64,000 nt of DNA from Nitratireductor sp. GISD-1A_MAKvit (GCF_040819555.1 NZ_CP161920.1:3595001-3659000); one strand, 5' to 3'. Shown: positions 1-9,415, counted from the stretch's first letter. The notes: generated by a model from the letters alone, not told the origin. Made by a program: numbers and translations.

Positions 1-2129
1 CATTGTGGGGGTACACCCTGCTTTTCCCCTCTCTCGCACCGATGGGAACGAGCATCATCACGGATGGCCTTTTCGGGCTGCCGGCGTTGAAGCCGCAGGC
101 TCTGTTCGGCACGGTGGCAGACCCACTCAACCATGGCGTTCTATGGAGCCTGTCCGTCAACACGCTGTTCTTCATTCTCGGTTCGCTCTCACGGGCGGCA
201 CAGCCCCTGGAGCGGATTCAGGCAGCCATCTTCGTGCCGCGCGACACGGGGCCGATCCCGACATTGCGCCGGTTCCGCACCACCGTTACCGTGAACGATC
301 TGAAGGATACGATTTCGCGCTATCTCGGCGCTGAGCGCACCGAACGCTCCTTCGCCACATTCGAGGCAACGCATGGCGTGCGCCTCAACGGCAACGACGC
401 AACGGGCATTGCACTGGTGCGTTTTTCCGAACAGCTTCTGGCAAGCGCCGTCGGCTCTTCCTCATCACGCCTCATCCTTTCCCTGCTGTTCCAGCGCAAC
501 GACCGATCGCCCCGCGACGCCCTTCGGCTCCTCGATGATGCCTCGATGGCACTGCAGCACAACCGCGATCTGTTGCAGACCGCTCTCGATCAGATGGAAG
601 AGGGCGTTACCGTTTTCGACCGGGATTTCCAGCTGATCTGCTGGAACCGTCAATACCGGACGCTGTTCAACCTGCCGGATGAAATGGGTCAGGTCGGTGT
701 TTCACTGGACCGCTTCGTCAATCTGCTCGTGGTGCGCGGTGAAATGCCCGTCGACAATTATACGGTCACTCTCAACCGTTTTACCGATTTTGGTGTCCCG
801 TGGGAGATCACACTTCGCAAAAGTGGCCGCATCATCGAATTGAGAACAAACCCCATGCCCGATGGTGGTATTGTCGCGACATACACCGACATCACGCCCC
901 GCGTTGAAGCCGATATCGCGCTGAAGCGGATCAATGAGACCCTGGAACAGCGCGTGGCAGACCGCACGGCCGAACTCATGCGCGTCAACGAGGAGCTGGC
1001 GCAGGCGCAGGTGATCGCCGAAGAAGCCAACCTCGGCAAGACCCGATTTCTCGCTGCCGCCGGCCACGACATTCTGCAGCCGCTCAATGCGGCGCGCCTC
1101 TACTGCTCTTCCCTGTTGGAGCGCGTGGAAGGCAGCGACGTTCGGGAGCATGTAGGCAATATCGAATCCTCGCTCGATTCCGTTGAAACGATCCTCGGCG
1201 CAGTTCTCGATATTTCGAGACTGGACACCGGAGCGCTAAAACCCTCTCCCTCTGTGTTTCAGCTTGATGGTCTGTTGCGGCAGATCCACACCGACTTTGC
1301 GCCTTTCGCGGAGGAACGGGGTGTCAGACTGACCATTGTGCCATCGAGCCTGACGGTAAACACCGATCGAAATCTCTTGCGGCGGCTGTTACAGAACCTT
1401 GTTTCCAATGCGATCAAATACACGCCCAGCGGACGGGTACTCGTCGGCATCCGGCGGCGTGGTGATCTTCTGGAACTGCAGGTTATCGACACCGGGATCG
1501 GCATAGCACCCGACAAGCTGAATACGGTTTTCCGTGAGTTCACACGACTGGAGGAAGGCGTTCGGCAGGCTGAGGGGCTGGGGCTTGGCCTCTCCATCGT
1601 CGACCGGATCGCCCGCGTGCTCAATCTGGAAATCCATCTCGATTCACGGACGCATGGCGGCACGCGCTTCTCGGTCGTGATCCCCAGAAGCACCGCCCCC
1701 GCACAACCTTCTGAAACACCAAGACGCCCTGTGGCGATGCAGCAGACCATGCTGGATGGACTGCGTGTCCTGTGCATCGACAACGACCCCCGGATCCTCG
1801 ACGGAATGCAGAAGCTTCTGGAAGGCTGGGGATGTTCCGTTTCGACCGCTACGGGATCTTCCACCCTGCCCGACCTGGCACTAACGCCACCGAACATCAT
1901 TCTTGCCGATTATCATCTCGACAATGAGCTGGGACTCGATGTGATTGCGGCTCTTCGATCGCGCTACGGCCACGCAATACCCGCCATACTGATCACAGCA
2001 GATCGGTCGAATGAGGTGCGCGCGGACGCGGAGGCCCTGACGGCAATGGTGCTGAACAAGCCGGTGCGCCCGGCTTCGCTTCGCACGCTTCTTACGCGTT
2101 GCCGTCAGATGCTTGCCGCCGCCGAATGA
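1..2129 (+). CDS. Transporter-sensor hybrid histidine kinase, 5' end missing
   Basis: The reading frame is open from the first bases, so the start lies upstream of the window. The visible N-terminus has a last hydrophobic segment (about residues 46-62) that resembles the end of a sodium:solute symporter domain. It is followed by a PAS region (about 195-300), a coiled coil (305-345), a HisKA box with the phosphoacceptor histidine at about 355 (AAGHDILQPL), a HATPase domain with an N box (NLVSNAIKY) and glycine boxes, and a C-terminal receiver domain (about 585-700). This layout is known for SSS-type sensor kinases of the CbrA/ErcS kind, which sense or take up a solute and then phosphorylate a regulator. 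The convergent LuxR-type response regulator 8 bases away is the likely partner. The substrate cannot be read from the fragment. Confidence 0.88.
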   Translation, partial: LWGYTLLFPSLAPMGTSIITDGLFGLPALKPQALFGTVADPLNHGVLWSLSVNTLFFILGSLSRAAQPLERIQAAIFVPRDTGPIPTLRRFRTTVTVNDLKDTISRYLGAERTERSFATFEATHGVRLNGNDATGIALVRFSEQLLASAVGSSSSRLILSLLFQRNDRSPRDALRLLDDASMALQHNRDLLQTALDQMEEGVTVFDRDFQLICWNRQYRTLFNLPDEMGQVGVSLDRFVNLLVVRGEMPVDNYTVTLNRFTDFGVPWEITLRKSGRIIELRTNPMPDGGIVATYTDITPRVEADIALKRINETLEQRVADRTAELMRVNEELAQAQVIAEEANLGKTRFLAAAGHDILQPLNAARLYCSSLLERVEGSDVREHVGNIESSLDSVETILGAVLDISRLDTGALKPSPSVFQLDGLLRQIHTDFAPFAEERGVRLTIVPSSLTVNTDRNLLRRLLQNLVSNAIKYTPSGRVLVGIRRRGDLLELQVIDTGIGIAPDKLNTVFREFTRLEEGVRQAEGLGLGLSIVDRIARVLNLEIHLDSRTHGGTRFSVVIPRSTAPAQPSETPRRPVAMQQTMLDGLRVLCIDNDPRILDGMQKLLEGWGCSVSTATGSSTLPDLALTPPNIILADYHLDNELGLDVIAALRSRYGHAIPAILITADRSNEVRADAEALTAMVLNKPVRPASLRTLLTRCRQMLAAAE

Positions 2130-2136
2130 CGCTTGC

Positions 2137-2790
2137 TCAGTTTTCGGCGACGACGCTGTCGGTTCCTATTTTGGAAAGGCGGATGACCGCCTGGGTGCGG
2201 CTGTCGACATTGAGCTTCTGCAGGACAGCAGACACGTGTGCCTTGATCGTCGCTTCCGAGACGTTCAGCTCATAGGCGATCTGCTTGTTCAGAAGCCCTT
2301 CCGCCAGCATGCTTAGGACGCGTGTCTGCTGAGGAGTCAGGGTCTGCAGGCAGCGGATAAGATCTGCCACATCCGGGTCTGCTTCCGCACCGAGATCGAT
2401 ATCCTGAGGGGCATGGATGCCACCATCGAGGATCGTCTGAACCGCATTGCGGATTTCATCCATCCCCGAAGACTTCGATATGAATCCGGAAGCTCCCAGC
2501 TCGAGCGCGCGCCTGATGGTTTCGGGATCGTCATGGGCGGAAACGACAACGATGGGCACCGCCGGGTTCATGCCCCGCAGGGCGACCAGCCCGGACAACC
2601 CACTCACACCAGGCATTGAGAGATCAAGCAAAACGAGATCGATGTTTTCGTCAGCCAGTGCCTTGGCACCTTCGAAATCACCGGCTTCCAGAATCTTGCA
2701 GCTCTTGTCCAGCCCTATAAGCGCACCCTTCAGCGCACCTCTGAACAGGGGATGATCGTCTGCGACGAGAAATCTATAACCCGCTGTCAA
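2137..2790 (-). CDS. LuxR/NarL-family response regulator
   Basis: The protein has an N-terminal receiver domain with acidic pocket (VADDHP), a phosphoacceptor aspartate in LVLLDLSMPG and the conserved switch lysine. A NarL-type C-terminal helix-turn-helix follows (LTPQQTRVLSMLAEG, NKQIAYELNVSEATIKAHV). A TTG start at 2790 is preferred because GGGAGG precedes it at good spacing. An ATG at 2844 would add 18 residues with no similarity to receiver domains. The gene converges on the hybrid kinase, suggesting a two-component pair resembling AgmR/ErcR-type regulators. It should act as a cytoplasmic DNA-binding transcription factor. The target genes are not visible. Confidence 0.9.
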   Translation of the reverse strand: MTAGYRFLVADDHPLFRGALKGALIGLDKSCKILEAGDFEGAKALADENIDLVLLDLSMPGVSGLSGLVALRGMNPAVPIVVVSAHDDPETIRRALELGASGFISKSSGMDEIRNAVQTILDGGIHAPQDIDLGAEADPDVADLIRCLQTLTPQQTRVLSMLAEGLLNKQIAYELNVSEATIKAHVSAVLQKLNVDSRTQAVIRLSKIGTDSVVAEN

Positions 2791-3011
2791 ATGTCCCTCC
2801 CGCGCCTGCGGCAATCTTGTGGTTTTCCACAGCCGCAGGCTCACGCCGTGATTATGCGGGGAATGGTCATGTTTTCAAGATGGCACATGTTTTCCCCATG
2901 CGCCGCTTTTCACTCGTGCGCCGCGCCACACACACTCTCGGAAGTGTTACTTGTATACGGTCGCTGCATGCCACAAACTTTCGACGCAGGTGAAAGCTCC
3001 GTAGGCACGAC

Positions 3012-3386
3012 ATGGAGAAAATCCACAAGGTAGCAATGATTTGTATCGGCCGGGCGGTCCTGTTCGGTTCTCTTGCCATCGGGCTGGTCATGCTTTCCCT
3101 GTCGTTTGATCTCGCCCTCGCATTCAGCGCCGGTGCCATCATGACATTGCTCATGTCGGAGATACTGATACTCAAGGCTCATGCGACGACGCAACAAAAC
3201 CCCAGGAAAACGGAAGTCTGGCTCCATCTGAAACCCGAGGCGCGCCCGGTGGGAGCTTCAGGTGCAAAGGTTTTCCTCGCGGTCCTCAAAGACACCTATC
3301 TGCGTTTTGCCGTGCTCAGCCTGGAGGCGGGATGCGGGTTCTTCGCCTTTTCAACCATGCTTCGCCTCGCACGGGCAGCAAGCTGA
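3012..3386 (+). CDS. Small inner-membrane protein, unknown function
   Basis: This is a 124-residue protein. Two hydrophobic segments (about residues 10-32 and 36-55) and a third near the C-terminus (about 98-118) predict an inner-membrane protein with a basic cytoplasmic loop (HATTQQNPRKTEVWLHLKPEARP). Similar short proteins occur in Rhizobiales, but I know of no assigned function. It stands alone between the response regulator and a convergent periplasmic protein gene whose stop lies 8 bases beyond its own. The start at 3012 is the first ATG, and the ribosome site is weak. Confidence 0.7.
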   Translation: MEKIHKVAMICIGRAVLFGSLAIGLVMLSLSFDLALAFSAGAIMTLLMSEILILKAHATTQQNPRKTEVWLHLKPEARPVGASGAKVFLAVLKDTYLRFAVLSLEAGCGFFAFSTMLRLARAAS

Positions 3387-3394
3387 CGGCCAGG

Positions 3395-3835
3395 TCAGGT
3401 TCGCTCCGGTGCAGTTGCATCCGGGCTGCTGGAGCCTTCCTTGTCCTTCTCGAAATCACTCACGATGCCCATGAATTTGCGGAAAAACCGCTCCATAAGC
3501 CCCAAAGTCTGTTCAAACTCCTCATCGGAGGGCAGTTCGGAGGTCGCCTTGGGAGGGTTTTCTTCCAGCAGCTTCAGGCGCGCTTCCACATCCGCGAGCC
3601 GATCCTGCAGGGCAGCGATATCCTCTTCATAGGCAGTGCGTTCATTCACCGAAGGCGCACAGAGGAGCTGACCGGAGCGTTCGCGACACAACGTCATTGC
3701 GCCGGTTCGCGTGTCCATCCGTACATAACCTTCTTCAGTGCGCTCAAGGCGGTAGCGCTCTTCTTCCTGGGCAAGCGCATTTCCCGACATCGACAAAAGA
3801 AACAGCGCACCGGTTGCTGTAATGGTCTTGCGCAT
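3395..3835 (-). CDS. Hypothetical exported protein with coiled coil
   Basis: The 146-residue protein starts with a clear signal peptide (MRKTITATGALFLLSMSGNA, cleavage near ALA-QEEE). A short region contains two cysteines (TLCRERSGQLLCAPS), followed by a coiled-coil stretch (about residues 68-90, AALQDRLADVEARLKLLEE) and an acidic, low-complexity tail. It is likely periplasmic. No catalytic motif is visible and I do not recognise a named family. The start at 3835 was chosen because it gives the signal peptide directly. A longer frame to 4237 only adds shadow sequence from the neighbouring DUF952 gene. Confidence 0.75.
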   Translation of the reverse strand: MRKTITATGALFLLSMSGNALAQEEERYRLERTEEGYVRMDTRTGAMTLCRERSGQLLCAPSVNERTAYEEDIAALQDRLADVEARLKLLEENPPKATSELPSDEEFEQTLGLMERFFRKFMGIVSDFEKDKEGSSSPDATAPERT

Positions 3836-3972
3836 TGGATCGCTCCGCAATTGAACAGACTGGTAATGGGATGATGAGTGAGGAATGCGCCATAAATGGG
3901 ATGAAGCGCAATCCCCCAAAAAGGCTGCGTCCGCTCTTTCGCTGCAACCGCAATGCAAGTATAGCCGCAACC

Positions 3973-4320
3973 ATGGTTGACCTGATCTACAAGATTTGCC
4001 CCCGTGGTCTCTGGCTGGAAGCGGAGAGGATCGGGCGTTTTGACGGTGCACCTGTCGATCTGGCGGACGGGTACATTCACTTCTCAACAGCGGAGCAGCT
4101 TGCTGCCACCGCAGCAAAGCATTTTGCGGGGCAGGACGACCTGGTGCTCGTGGCCGTCGACCCTTCCGAACTTGGTGCGGCGCTGAAATACGAGATCTCG
4201 CGCGGCGGGGCACTGTTCCCCCATCTTTACGCTCCACTTTTTCTCAAGGCTGTTTCGTGGGTTCATCCGCTGCCGCTCGGCGTTGACGGCACCCACCTCT
4301 TCCCAGAGCTGTCGCAATGA
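3973..4320 (+). CDS. DUF952 family protein
   Basis: This is a 115-residue DUF952 protein. It shows the family pattern: an N-terminal LIYKICPRGLWLEAE region, then GYIHFSTAEQL (the conserved histidine-phenylalanine-serine) and a late PHLYAPL block. The fold resembles ADP-ribosyltransferase-like proteins, and the function is unknown. The start at 3973 fits the family N-terminus, and the longer frame from 3835 adds an unrelated basic leader. Its stop overlaps the pyrD start by four bases (ATGA), so the two are translationally coupled. I recall the DUF952-pyrD pairing as common in Rhizobiales. Confidence 0.85.
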   Translation: MVDLIYKICPRGLWLEAERIGRFDGAPVDLADGYIHFSTAEQLAATAAKHFAGQDDLVLVAVDPSELGAALKYEISRGGALFPHLYAPLFLKAVSWVHPLPLGVDGTHLFPELSQ

Positions 4321-5408
4321 AATCCCTGATCGACAAGATCGCCCGCCAGGCCCTCTACCGGATGGATTCGGAGCGGGCTCACAATCTGGCAATCATGGCA
4401 TTGAAGAGCGGCATTCCGCTTGCGCATCCGCAGCCGAGCAGCAAACGCCTGAAAACGATATGCGCCGGGATGGTATTCCCCAATCCCATCGGCATGGCCG
4501 CCGGCTTCGACAAAAACGCCGAGGCAGCCAATGCTCTGTTGCGTCTGGGCTTCGGATTTGTGGAATGCGGCACGGTGACGCCCAAACCACAGGCGGGCAA
4601 CCCAAAGCCACGCCTGTTCCGGCTGGAAGAAGACGGGGCGCTGATCAATCGACTGGGCTTCAACAATGACGGTCTCGTTGCGGTGCGCCAGCGCGTAAAG
4701 CTGCGCGCAGGTCAGGGCGGCATTGTGGGGATAAACATTGGCGCCAACAAAGACAGCGCGGACCGCGTTGCGGACTATGAAACCGGTGTGCGTGCTTTTG
4801 GGGACGTTGCCTCCTATCTCACCGTGAACATTTCCTCACCCAACACGTCCGGTCTCAGATCGCTCCAGGACCGGGGGAATCTCTCGGAACTTCTGACCCG
4901 TGTCCTGTCCGCACGCAATGAGGTGGCCAGGCGCAAGGGCGTGCCAATCCCGCTATTTGTAAAAATCGCCCCCGACCTTACTGAAGCGGCTTTGAGCGAT
5001 ATCGCCGACGAGGCCCTCGACAAACGGATCGACGGCCTCATCATCAGCAACACGACACTCTCGCGAACCGGCGCCACGAGCCGTTTGGCTCACGAAAAAG
5101 GTGGCCTTTCCGGCCAGCCACTCTTTGAGCGCTCGACCATTGTTCTCGCCAAGATGCGTCTCCTCGTTGGACCGGCGATGCCACTCATAGGAGTTGGCGG
5201 CGTGAACTCGACGGAGACGGCTCTTGAAAAGATACGTGCCGGAGCCGATCTTGTTCAGATCTATAGCGGCATGATCTTTGAAGGCACATGCCTTCCCGGC
5301 AGGATCGTGGAAGAGATGGGCGCGTTTGCCCAGAGGGAAAAGCTCTCATCTTTGCGCCAGATCCGTGACACGCATGTGGACGACTGGGCCGCCCGGGAGC
5401 TGGCCTAG
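4317..5408 (+). CDS. pyrD: Dihydroorotate dehydrogenase (quinone), class 2
   Basis: This 363-residue enzyme oxidises dihydroorotate to orotate, the fourth step of UMP synthesis, passing electrons through FMN to membrane quinone. Class 2 features are visible: an N-terminal helical extension (residues about 1-45) for membrane association, GMAAGFDKNAEA, the FGFVECGTVTPKPQ block, NRLGFNNDG, and VNISSPNTSGL, where the serine is the class 2 catalytic base. Later come VKIAPDL, ISNTT and the phosphate-binding IGVGGV. Length is typical. It overlaps the DUF952 stop by 4 bp and converges on a MATE exporter gene. Confidence 0.97.
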   Translation: MKSLIDKIARQALYRMDSERAHNLAIMALKSGIPLAHPQPSSKRLKTICAGMVFPNPIGMAAGFDKNAEAANALLRLGFGFVECGTVTPKPQAGNPKPRLFRLEEDGALINRLGFNNDGLVAVRQRVKLRAGQGGIVGINIGANKDSADRVADYETGVRAFGDVASYLTVNISSPNTSGLRSLQDRGNLSELLTRVLSARNEVARRKGVPIPLFVKIAPDLTEAALSDIADEALDKRIDGLIISNTTLSRTGATSRLAHEKGGLSGQPLFERSTIVLAKMRLLVGPAMPLIGVGGVNSTETALEKIRAGADLVQIYSGMIFEGTCLPGRIVEEMGAFAQREKLSSLRQIRDTHVDDWAARELA

Positions 5409-5478
5409 GACACGCGTGTCGCAGGGGCAGTGCCATCCGGTTTGAGGAACGTTGTCGTCTCGTTTTCGCTACGAGGCG

Positions 5479-6825
5479 TCATTCGGCGAACGTCTCGCGC
5501 GTCCGCTTGGGGGCGATCGCGAGAAGGCTGAAACCGCGGACGATCAGGAATATGTGAAACGCTGCCCAAAGCCCGTGATTGCCGAAAAAACCTGTCAGAA
5601 GGAACACGCCGGCAATGTATACGACGAAGGACAGGAGCATCATGTTGCGCATGTCGCGCGACCAGGTAGCGCCGATGAAGATTCCGTCCATCTGAAAAGC
5701 GAGCACGCCGGAGACGGAGATCAACGCTGCCCATGGCAGAAATTCTTCTGCCACGCTTCGCACATCAGGAGACGTGGTGATGAATGCGATGAGCGGAGTG
5801 CCAGCGAGCAGAAAGAACAGCGCCATGGCAAAGGCAAGACCGAAACCCCATACCACGGTCAACCTTGCCGAGCGCAGAAATGCAGGGCGATAGCGCGCTC
5901 CAACGGCTCGACCTGCGAGCTGCTCGGCTGCAGTTGCGGTGCCATCCAGGAAATATCCGGCGACCAGGAAAAAGTTCAACAAGACCGCATTGGCTGCCAG
6001 CGTGATCGTTCCAAACTGTGCCCCCTGACGGGTGAACAGCGCAAATGCCGCAAGTAGCGAGAATGAGCGAACCATGATGTCGCCATTCATGGCTATCATG
6101 CGGCCGATCTGCGACGCGTCACAGATGCGACGCCACGAAACCCGCGGCCCCTTGCGAAAACGCCGGACCAGAACTGCGGCGCCCACCACCATGCCCAGCG
6201 CTTCGCCGCCAACGGTCCCCCAGGCCACGCCCTCGATGCCCCATCCAAGATTGAGTGCCAGAAACACTGAAAGGGCAATGTTGGCTCCATTCAGAATAAC
6301 CTGCAACGCAAGGCCAAGGGCACCTTCGCCACGTCCAAGAACGTATCCGAGAATTGCATAATTGATCAGCGAAACGGGCGCTGCAAAGATGCGGATGGAG
6401 ACGTACGCGCTCATGGCGGCTGCGACGTCGGGCTCCGGATTCACGAAGAACACGCCGCCGGCGATGATGAAAGGTCCCAACAGGACCACGAGAATGCCGG
6501 CCACCAATGCGATCAGGAGAGCGCGCCAAAGAACCGCCTGTTCTTCCAGCGTATTGCCCTGCCCGAATGCCTGCGCCACCAGTCCGGTGGTTCCAGAGCG
6601 CAGGAAATTGAAGGTGGTGAACACAACGTCGAAAACGATCGCACCGGCGGCAAGGCCGCCCAGCAATGCCGCATCGCCATACTGACCGACAATCGCGGTA
6701 TCTGTGATACCGAGCAGCGGTGTCGTCAAATAGGCAAGCGTCATCGGGAGCGCGATGGAAAGCACCAGCCTGTTCGTTACGGCGAACGGGATCGAGGCCC
6801 GCCCCTGCTGCGTGGGGTGATCCAT
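5479..6825 (-). CDS. MATE family efflux transporter (DinF-like)
   Basis: This 448-residue membrane protein has about 12 hydrophobic segments and two MATE repeats. It contains the family's LAYLTTPLLGITDTAIVGQ opening and a second-half start (GRMIAMNGDIMVRSFSLLAAF) typical of the DinF branch. It should export organic cations or other toxic compounds using a sodium or proton gradient, with unknown specificity. The ATG at 6825 lies next to an AGGCGAAG ribosome site. The upstream DUF6460-like gene ends 9 bases before it in the same direction, so the two may be cotranscribed. Confidence 0.92.
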   Translation of the reverse strand: MDHPTQQGRASIPFAVTNRLVLSIALPMTLAYLTTPLLGITDTAIVGQYGDAALLGGLAAGAIVFDVVFTTFNFLRSGTTGLVAQAFGQGNTLEEQAVLWRALLIALVAGILVVLLGPFIIAGGVFFVNPEPDVAAAMSAYVSIRIFAAPVSLINYAILGYVLGRGEGALGLALQVILNGANIALSVFLALNLGWGIEGVAWGTVGGEALGMVVGAAVLVRRFRKGPRVSWRRICDASQIGRMIAMNGDIMVRSFSLLAAFALFTRQGAQFGTITLAANAVLLNFFLVAGYFLDGTATAAEQLAGRAVGARYRPAFLRSARLTVVWGFGLAFAMALFFLLAGTPLIAFITTSPDVRSVAEEFLPWAALISVSGVLAFQMDGIFIGATWSRDMRNMMLLSFVVYIAGVFLLTGFFGNHGLWAAFHIFLIVRGFSLLAIAPKRTRETFAE

Positions 6826-6834
6826 GTTCTTCGC

Positions 6835-7098
6835 CTAGCGGCGATAATTCATAAGCCGCAGGATAAGGTAGGCCGGCACGACAACGACAGCACCCAGAAC
6901 GATGTAACTTGCAAACCGGCCCAACGCTTCAAAGCCCATGTTCCACAAATGCAGCACCGTATCTCTCAGCGCGTAAAAGACATCGAACGGAGACCAGTTG
7001 AATGCACTCATCACAAACCCGACGATGAGTGAAACAATCAAAAGCTTGATGATGACGCGCAAAGGGCTATCGCCCAGAAACCTGGTTAGTGCCGACAC
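6835..7098 (-). CDS. Small membrane protein, DUF6460-like
   Basis: This 87-residue protein has two hydrophobic segments (about 15-33 and 62-80) separated by a short region with a WNMGF-type motif. It resembles the DUF6460 family of alphaproteobacterial inner-membrane proteins, whose function is unknown. A GTG start at 7098 was chosen because AAGGAG sits seven bases upstream. Extending to 7155 adds a basic stretch unlike the family. The gene precedes the MATE exporter closely and follows tRNA-Gly on the same strand. Confidence 0.72.
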   Translation of the reverse strand: MSALTRFLGDSPLRVIIKLLIVSLIVGFVMSAFNWSPFDVFYALRDTVLHLWNMGFEALGRFASYIVLGAVVVVPAYLILRLMNYRR

Positions 7099-7196
7099 CG
7101 CAGTGCTCCTTGATCCTGTTCGCCAAGAGATACGCACCCGCCCGTCCGCACGCAAGTTCGCAAAATGGGAAATGAAATGCGCCGAGAGGTCCCAAC

Positions 7197-7270
7197 TGGA
7201 GCGGGTAGCGGGAATCGAACCCGCGCGATCAGCTTGGGAAGCTGACAGGCTACCATTACATCATACCCGC
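7197..7270 (-). tRNA. tRNA-Gly (anticodon CCC)
   Basis: The minus strand folds as a complete cloverleaf. The acceptor stem GCGGGTA pairs with TACCCGC. The anticodon stem TCAGC/GCTGA encloses the loop TTCCCAA, giving anticodon CCC. The T arm contains GGTTCGATTCC. The discriminator T and a genomically encoded CCA end the gene at 7197. CCC decodes GGG glycine codons. Confidence 0.97.
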
Positions 7271-7818
7271 GCAGCGCGCATTAATCCGCGACCTTAAGCC
7301 CCGCGTCAAGCGGGTTTGTGAGTGGGTGGTGGAAGCCTGGTGCGATCACGTCTTGAATTATTGGCGAGACCTATATGACTGAGCGACTGACCAGGCTCAT
7401 GACGCCGTGTGTGGTTGCCCCGGAAACTTCAGACACAACGATCACCCCTGCCCTCCCGCGCCCCTCTTTTGTCGTACGGGCACACCCAGATATCCGTGGG
7501 TGCCATTGCCATCAAACGGGCGGCTCGACCTGAGCTCCTGAGGCTCCTCCAGTTTGCGGAGATCAGAGCAAGTCAGGTGATGGATGGATGAAACATTATC
7601 AAGCAGGACATGCCTGCCGAAATTCCATGCTCGCGTTGCATCTTCCCGCAACCTGCAGTCAATTTTGTATGAATGGTACAAAACGCGAGACTGCCGTTTC
7701 ATGACTCTGGTCAATGGATTCAGAGGCTCATTCGCTTAGGATCGGTATGATGGCAGTTCCGGGCGAGGAGGAAACCGGCGAGCCAGATCAAATGAAACAT
7801 CACAATCGGGAGGGGTAG
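7271..7818. other. Intergenic region before TRAP operon 1
   Basis: This 548-bp stretch holds no convincing gene. The only sizeable frame (minus strand, 7442-7714) has no ribosome site and no recognisable domain. The region should contain the tRNA-Gly promoter at its left end and the promoter of the TRAP operon at its right. The one clear element is the 21-bp inverted repeat at 7663-7683, listed separately. Confidence 0.6.
7663..7683. promoter_or_regulatory. Inverted repeat operator, TTTTGTA-N7-TACAAAA
   Basis: Perfect 7-bp arms (TTTTGTA and TACAAAA) are separated by 7 bases, 135 bp upstream of the dctP1 start. An element with the same arms apart from the outermost base pair, and the same spacer length, lies at 18004-18024 beside the pucR-type regulator. 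The shared architecture suggests one regulator controls both TRAP operons. Which protein binds is inference. Confidence 0.65.
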
Positions 7819-8823
7819 ATGATGTGGAAGAGTACACTACAAGCCTGCGTGGCAGCAGCGATGCTGTTGGCGACAGGGGCTCATGCCGAAACGGTGCTGC
7901 GCTTCGGTCATCCAAATGTTGCCGGCGAAATTTCAAGCAAGCTCTATAACGAGTTCGTTGACCGGATCGCCGAGCGCACGAATGGAGAAGTCACCATTCA
8001 GGTGTTCCCGGGCGAGCAGCTCGGCAAGGAAACCGAGATGGTTCAGCAATTGCGGGATGGCGTCCTGGACATGACGGCGGCCTCGATGGCGGCCACCAGC
8101 ACGCTCGTGCCGGCGATGGAGATCCCGAGCGCACCGTTCCTCTGGCAGAACTGGCTCGAGGCCGAGGCGGTGATTTCCGGCGCTGCCATGCAACCGGCTT
8201 TCGATGAGCTGGAAGAAAAGCACAATATCATTCCGCTCACCAAGATCTGGTATTGGGGCTGGCGCAATTTCACGCTGTCGGAAAAACCTGTCCGCACACC
8301 TGCAGACATGGCGGGCCTGAAGATCAGGGTTCCTGAATCGCCGGTCTGGGTCGAGATGATCCGGGGCATCGGCGCCGCACCGACCCCCATTCCTTTCAGC
8401 GATGTCTACACGGCACTGCAGCAAGGGACGGTTGACGGTCAGGAAAACCCCATTCCGACCATTTACGCCCGTAAATTCTATGAAGTTCAGAGCTACATCG
8501 TGATGTCGCGCCACATGCTCCAGAACAATCTGATCCTGATGAACAAGGATTCCATGGCAAAGCTTGATCCACGCCATCAGCGCATCATTCTGGAGGAGGT
8601 CGGTGCAGCCTCCGCAAAGATGACGCTGCTTCAGCAACGCGCCGAAGAGAACATGCTGAAGGAAATCGCAGAAACGGCCGACGTCACCATCGTGGATGAT
8701 CCGGACCGCGAAGCGTTTGCCGAAGCGACAACCGAGGCCGTGTTTACCGCCCTTGCCGAGCGCTGGGGAGCCGACAGGATCGCGACCGTGCGCGAAAACA
8801 TCTCCGCCACCCGCGGGCAATAG
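7819..8823 (+). CDS. dctP: TRAP transporter substrate-binding protein DctP (system 1)
   Basis: This 334-residue periplasmic receptor belongs to the DctP family. It carries a signal peptide (about residues 1-24, ending AHA-ETV) and the family core around LKIRVPESPVW, in which the arginine normally salt-bridges the substrate carboxylate. Further on is FSDVYTALQQGTVDGQENP, the family hallmark. The ligand is therefore probably an organic acid. The start follows GGAGGGG, with two adjacent ATGs. It heads a P-Q-M TRAP operon preceded by the 7663-7683 operator. Confidence 0.95.
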   Translation: MMWKSTLQACVAAAMLLATGAHAETVLRFGHPNVAGEISSKLYNEFVDRIAERTNGEVTIQVFPGEQLGKETEMVQQLRDGVLDMTAASMAATSTLVPAMEIPSAPFLWQNWLEAEAVISGAAMQPAFDELEEKHNIIPLTKIWYWGWRNFTLSEKPVRTPADMAGLKIRVPESPVWVEMIRGIGAAPTPIPFSDVYTALQQGTVDGQENPIPTIYARKFYEVQSYIVMSRHMLQNNLILMNKDSMAKLDPRHQRIILEEVGAASAKMTLLQQRAEENMLKEIAETADVTIVDDPDREAFAEATTEAVFTALAERWGADRIATVRENISATRGQ

Positions 8824-8890
8824 TCGGCCACCTGCACCGGACCGCATCGGCGGTCCGGTGTTCATTGTCCTGTCGTTGGGGGGAGACCAG

Positions 8891-9415
8891 TTGAGACAAT
8901 GCATCCTGTGGCTCGACGATCGGGTGCGAGAGATCGAGCACCATGCCCTGTGGCTGCTTCTTGCCACGATATTCGTCATTCTGACCGCAACGGTCTTCTT
9001 TCGATATGTGCTCGGTTCTCCGATCACCTGGACGGAGGAGCTGTTGACGATGTTGTTCACCTGGATGGTGTTTATCGGCGCCAGCTCGGCCCTTTCAACC
9101 CACCAGCACATCCGCATCGACATGGTGCTGCGGATACTGCCGCCGCGCTATGAACTCTTGGCTTCCGTGGCGGCCGTTCTGATCTGCCTGGTCGTGTTTT
9201 TGGTGGTGATCCATTTCGGCCTCAAATATGTGCAGACGACCTGGGGCGACCGAACGCCGATGATGGATGTCACATACGGGTTTTACACGCTTGCCCTGCC
9301 CGTCACGAGCATGTGTGCCACGCTTCACGTGATCCGCAACTGTGTGGAGGGCGGTGTGCGCGACGCGCTCAAGAGCACGATCGAGGTTCAGGCAGGTGAA
9401 GGGGATGTGGCATGA
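8891..9415 (+). CDS. dctQ: TRAP transporter small permease DctQ (system 1)
   Basis: The 174-residue small TRAP membrane subunit has four hydrophobic segments and the family motif ITWTEELLTMLFTWMVFIGA, with an arginine in the preceding FFRYVLGSP. It scaffolds the large permease in the inner membrane. The TTG start at 8891 is preferred, since GGGGGAG lies 5 bases upstream and it gives the normal length. The longer frame from 8696 reads through the 3' end of dctP. Its stop overlaps the dctM start (ATGA), so the two are coupled. Confidence 0.9.
   Translation: MRQCILWLDDRVREIEHHALWLLLATIFVILTATVFFRYVLGSPITWTEELLTMLFTWMVFIGASSALSTHQHIRIDMVLRILPPRYELLASVAAVLICLVVFLVVIHFGLKYVQTTWGDRTPMMDVTYGFYTLALPVTSMCATLHVIRNCVEGGVRDALKSTIEVQAGEGDVA

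Noticed and set aside
5409..5420. A 12-bp perfect palindrome GACACGCGTGTC after pyrD
   Set aside because: It has no loop or T run and is too short to call a terminator or operator.
7442..7714. A 90-codon minus-strand frame in the intergenic region
   Set aside because: There is no ribosome site and no known domain, and it overlaps the inverted repeat.
7933..9123. A 396-codon minus-strand frame
   Set aside because: It is antisense to dctP and dctQ of TRAP system 1.
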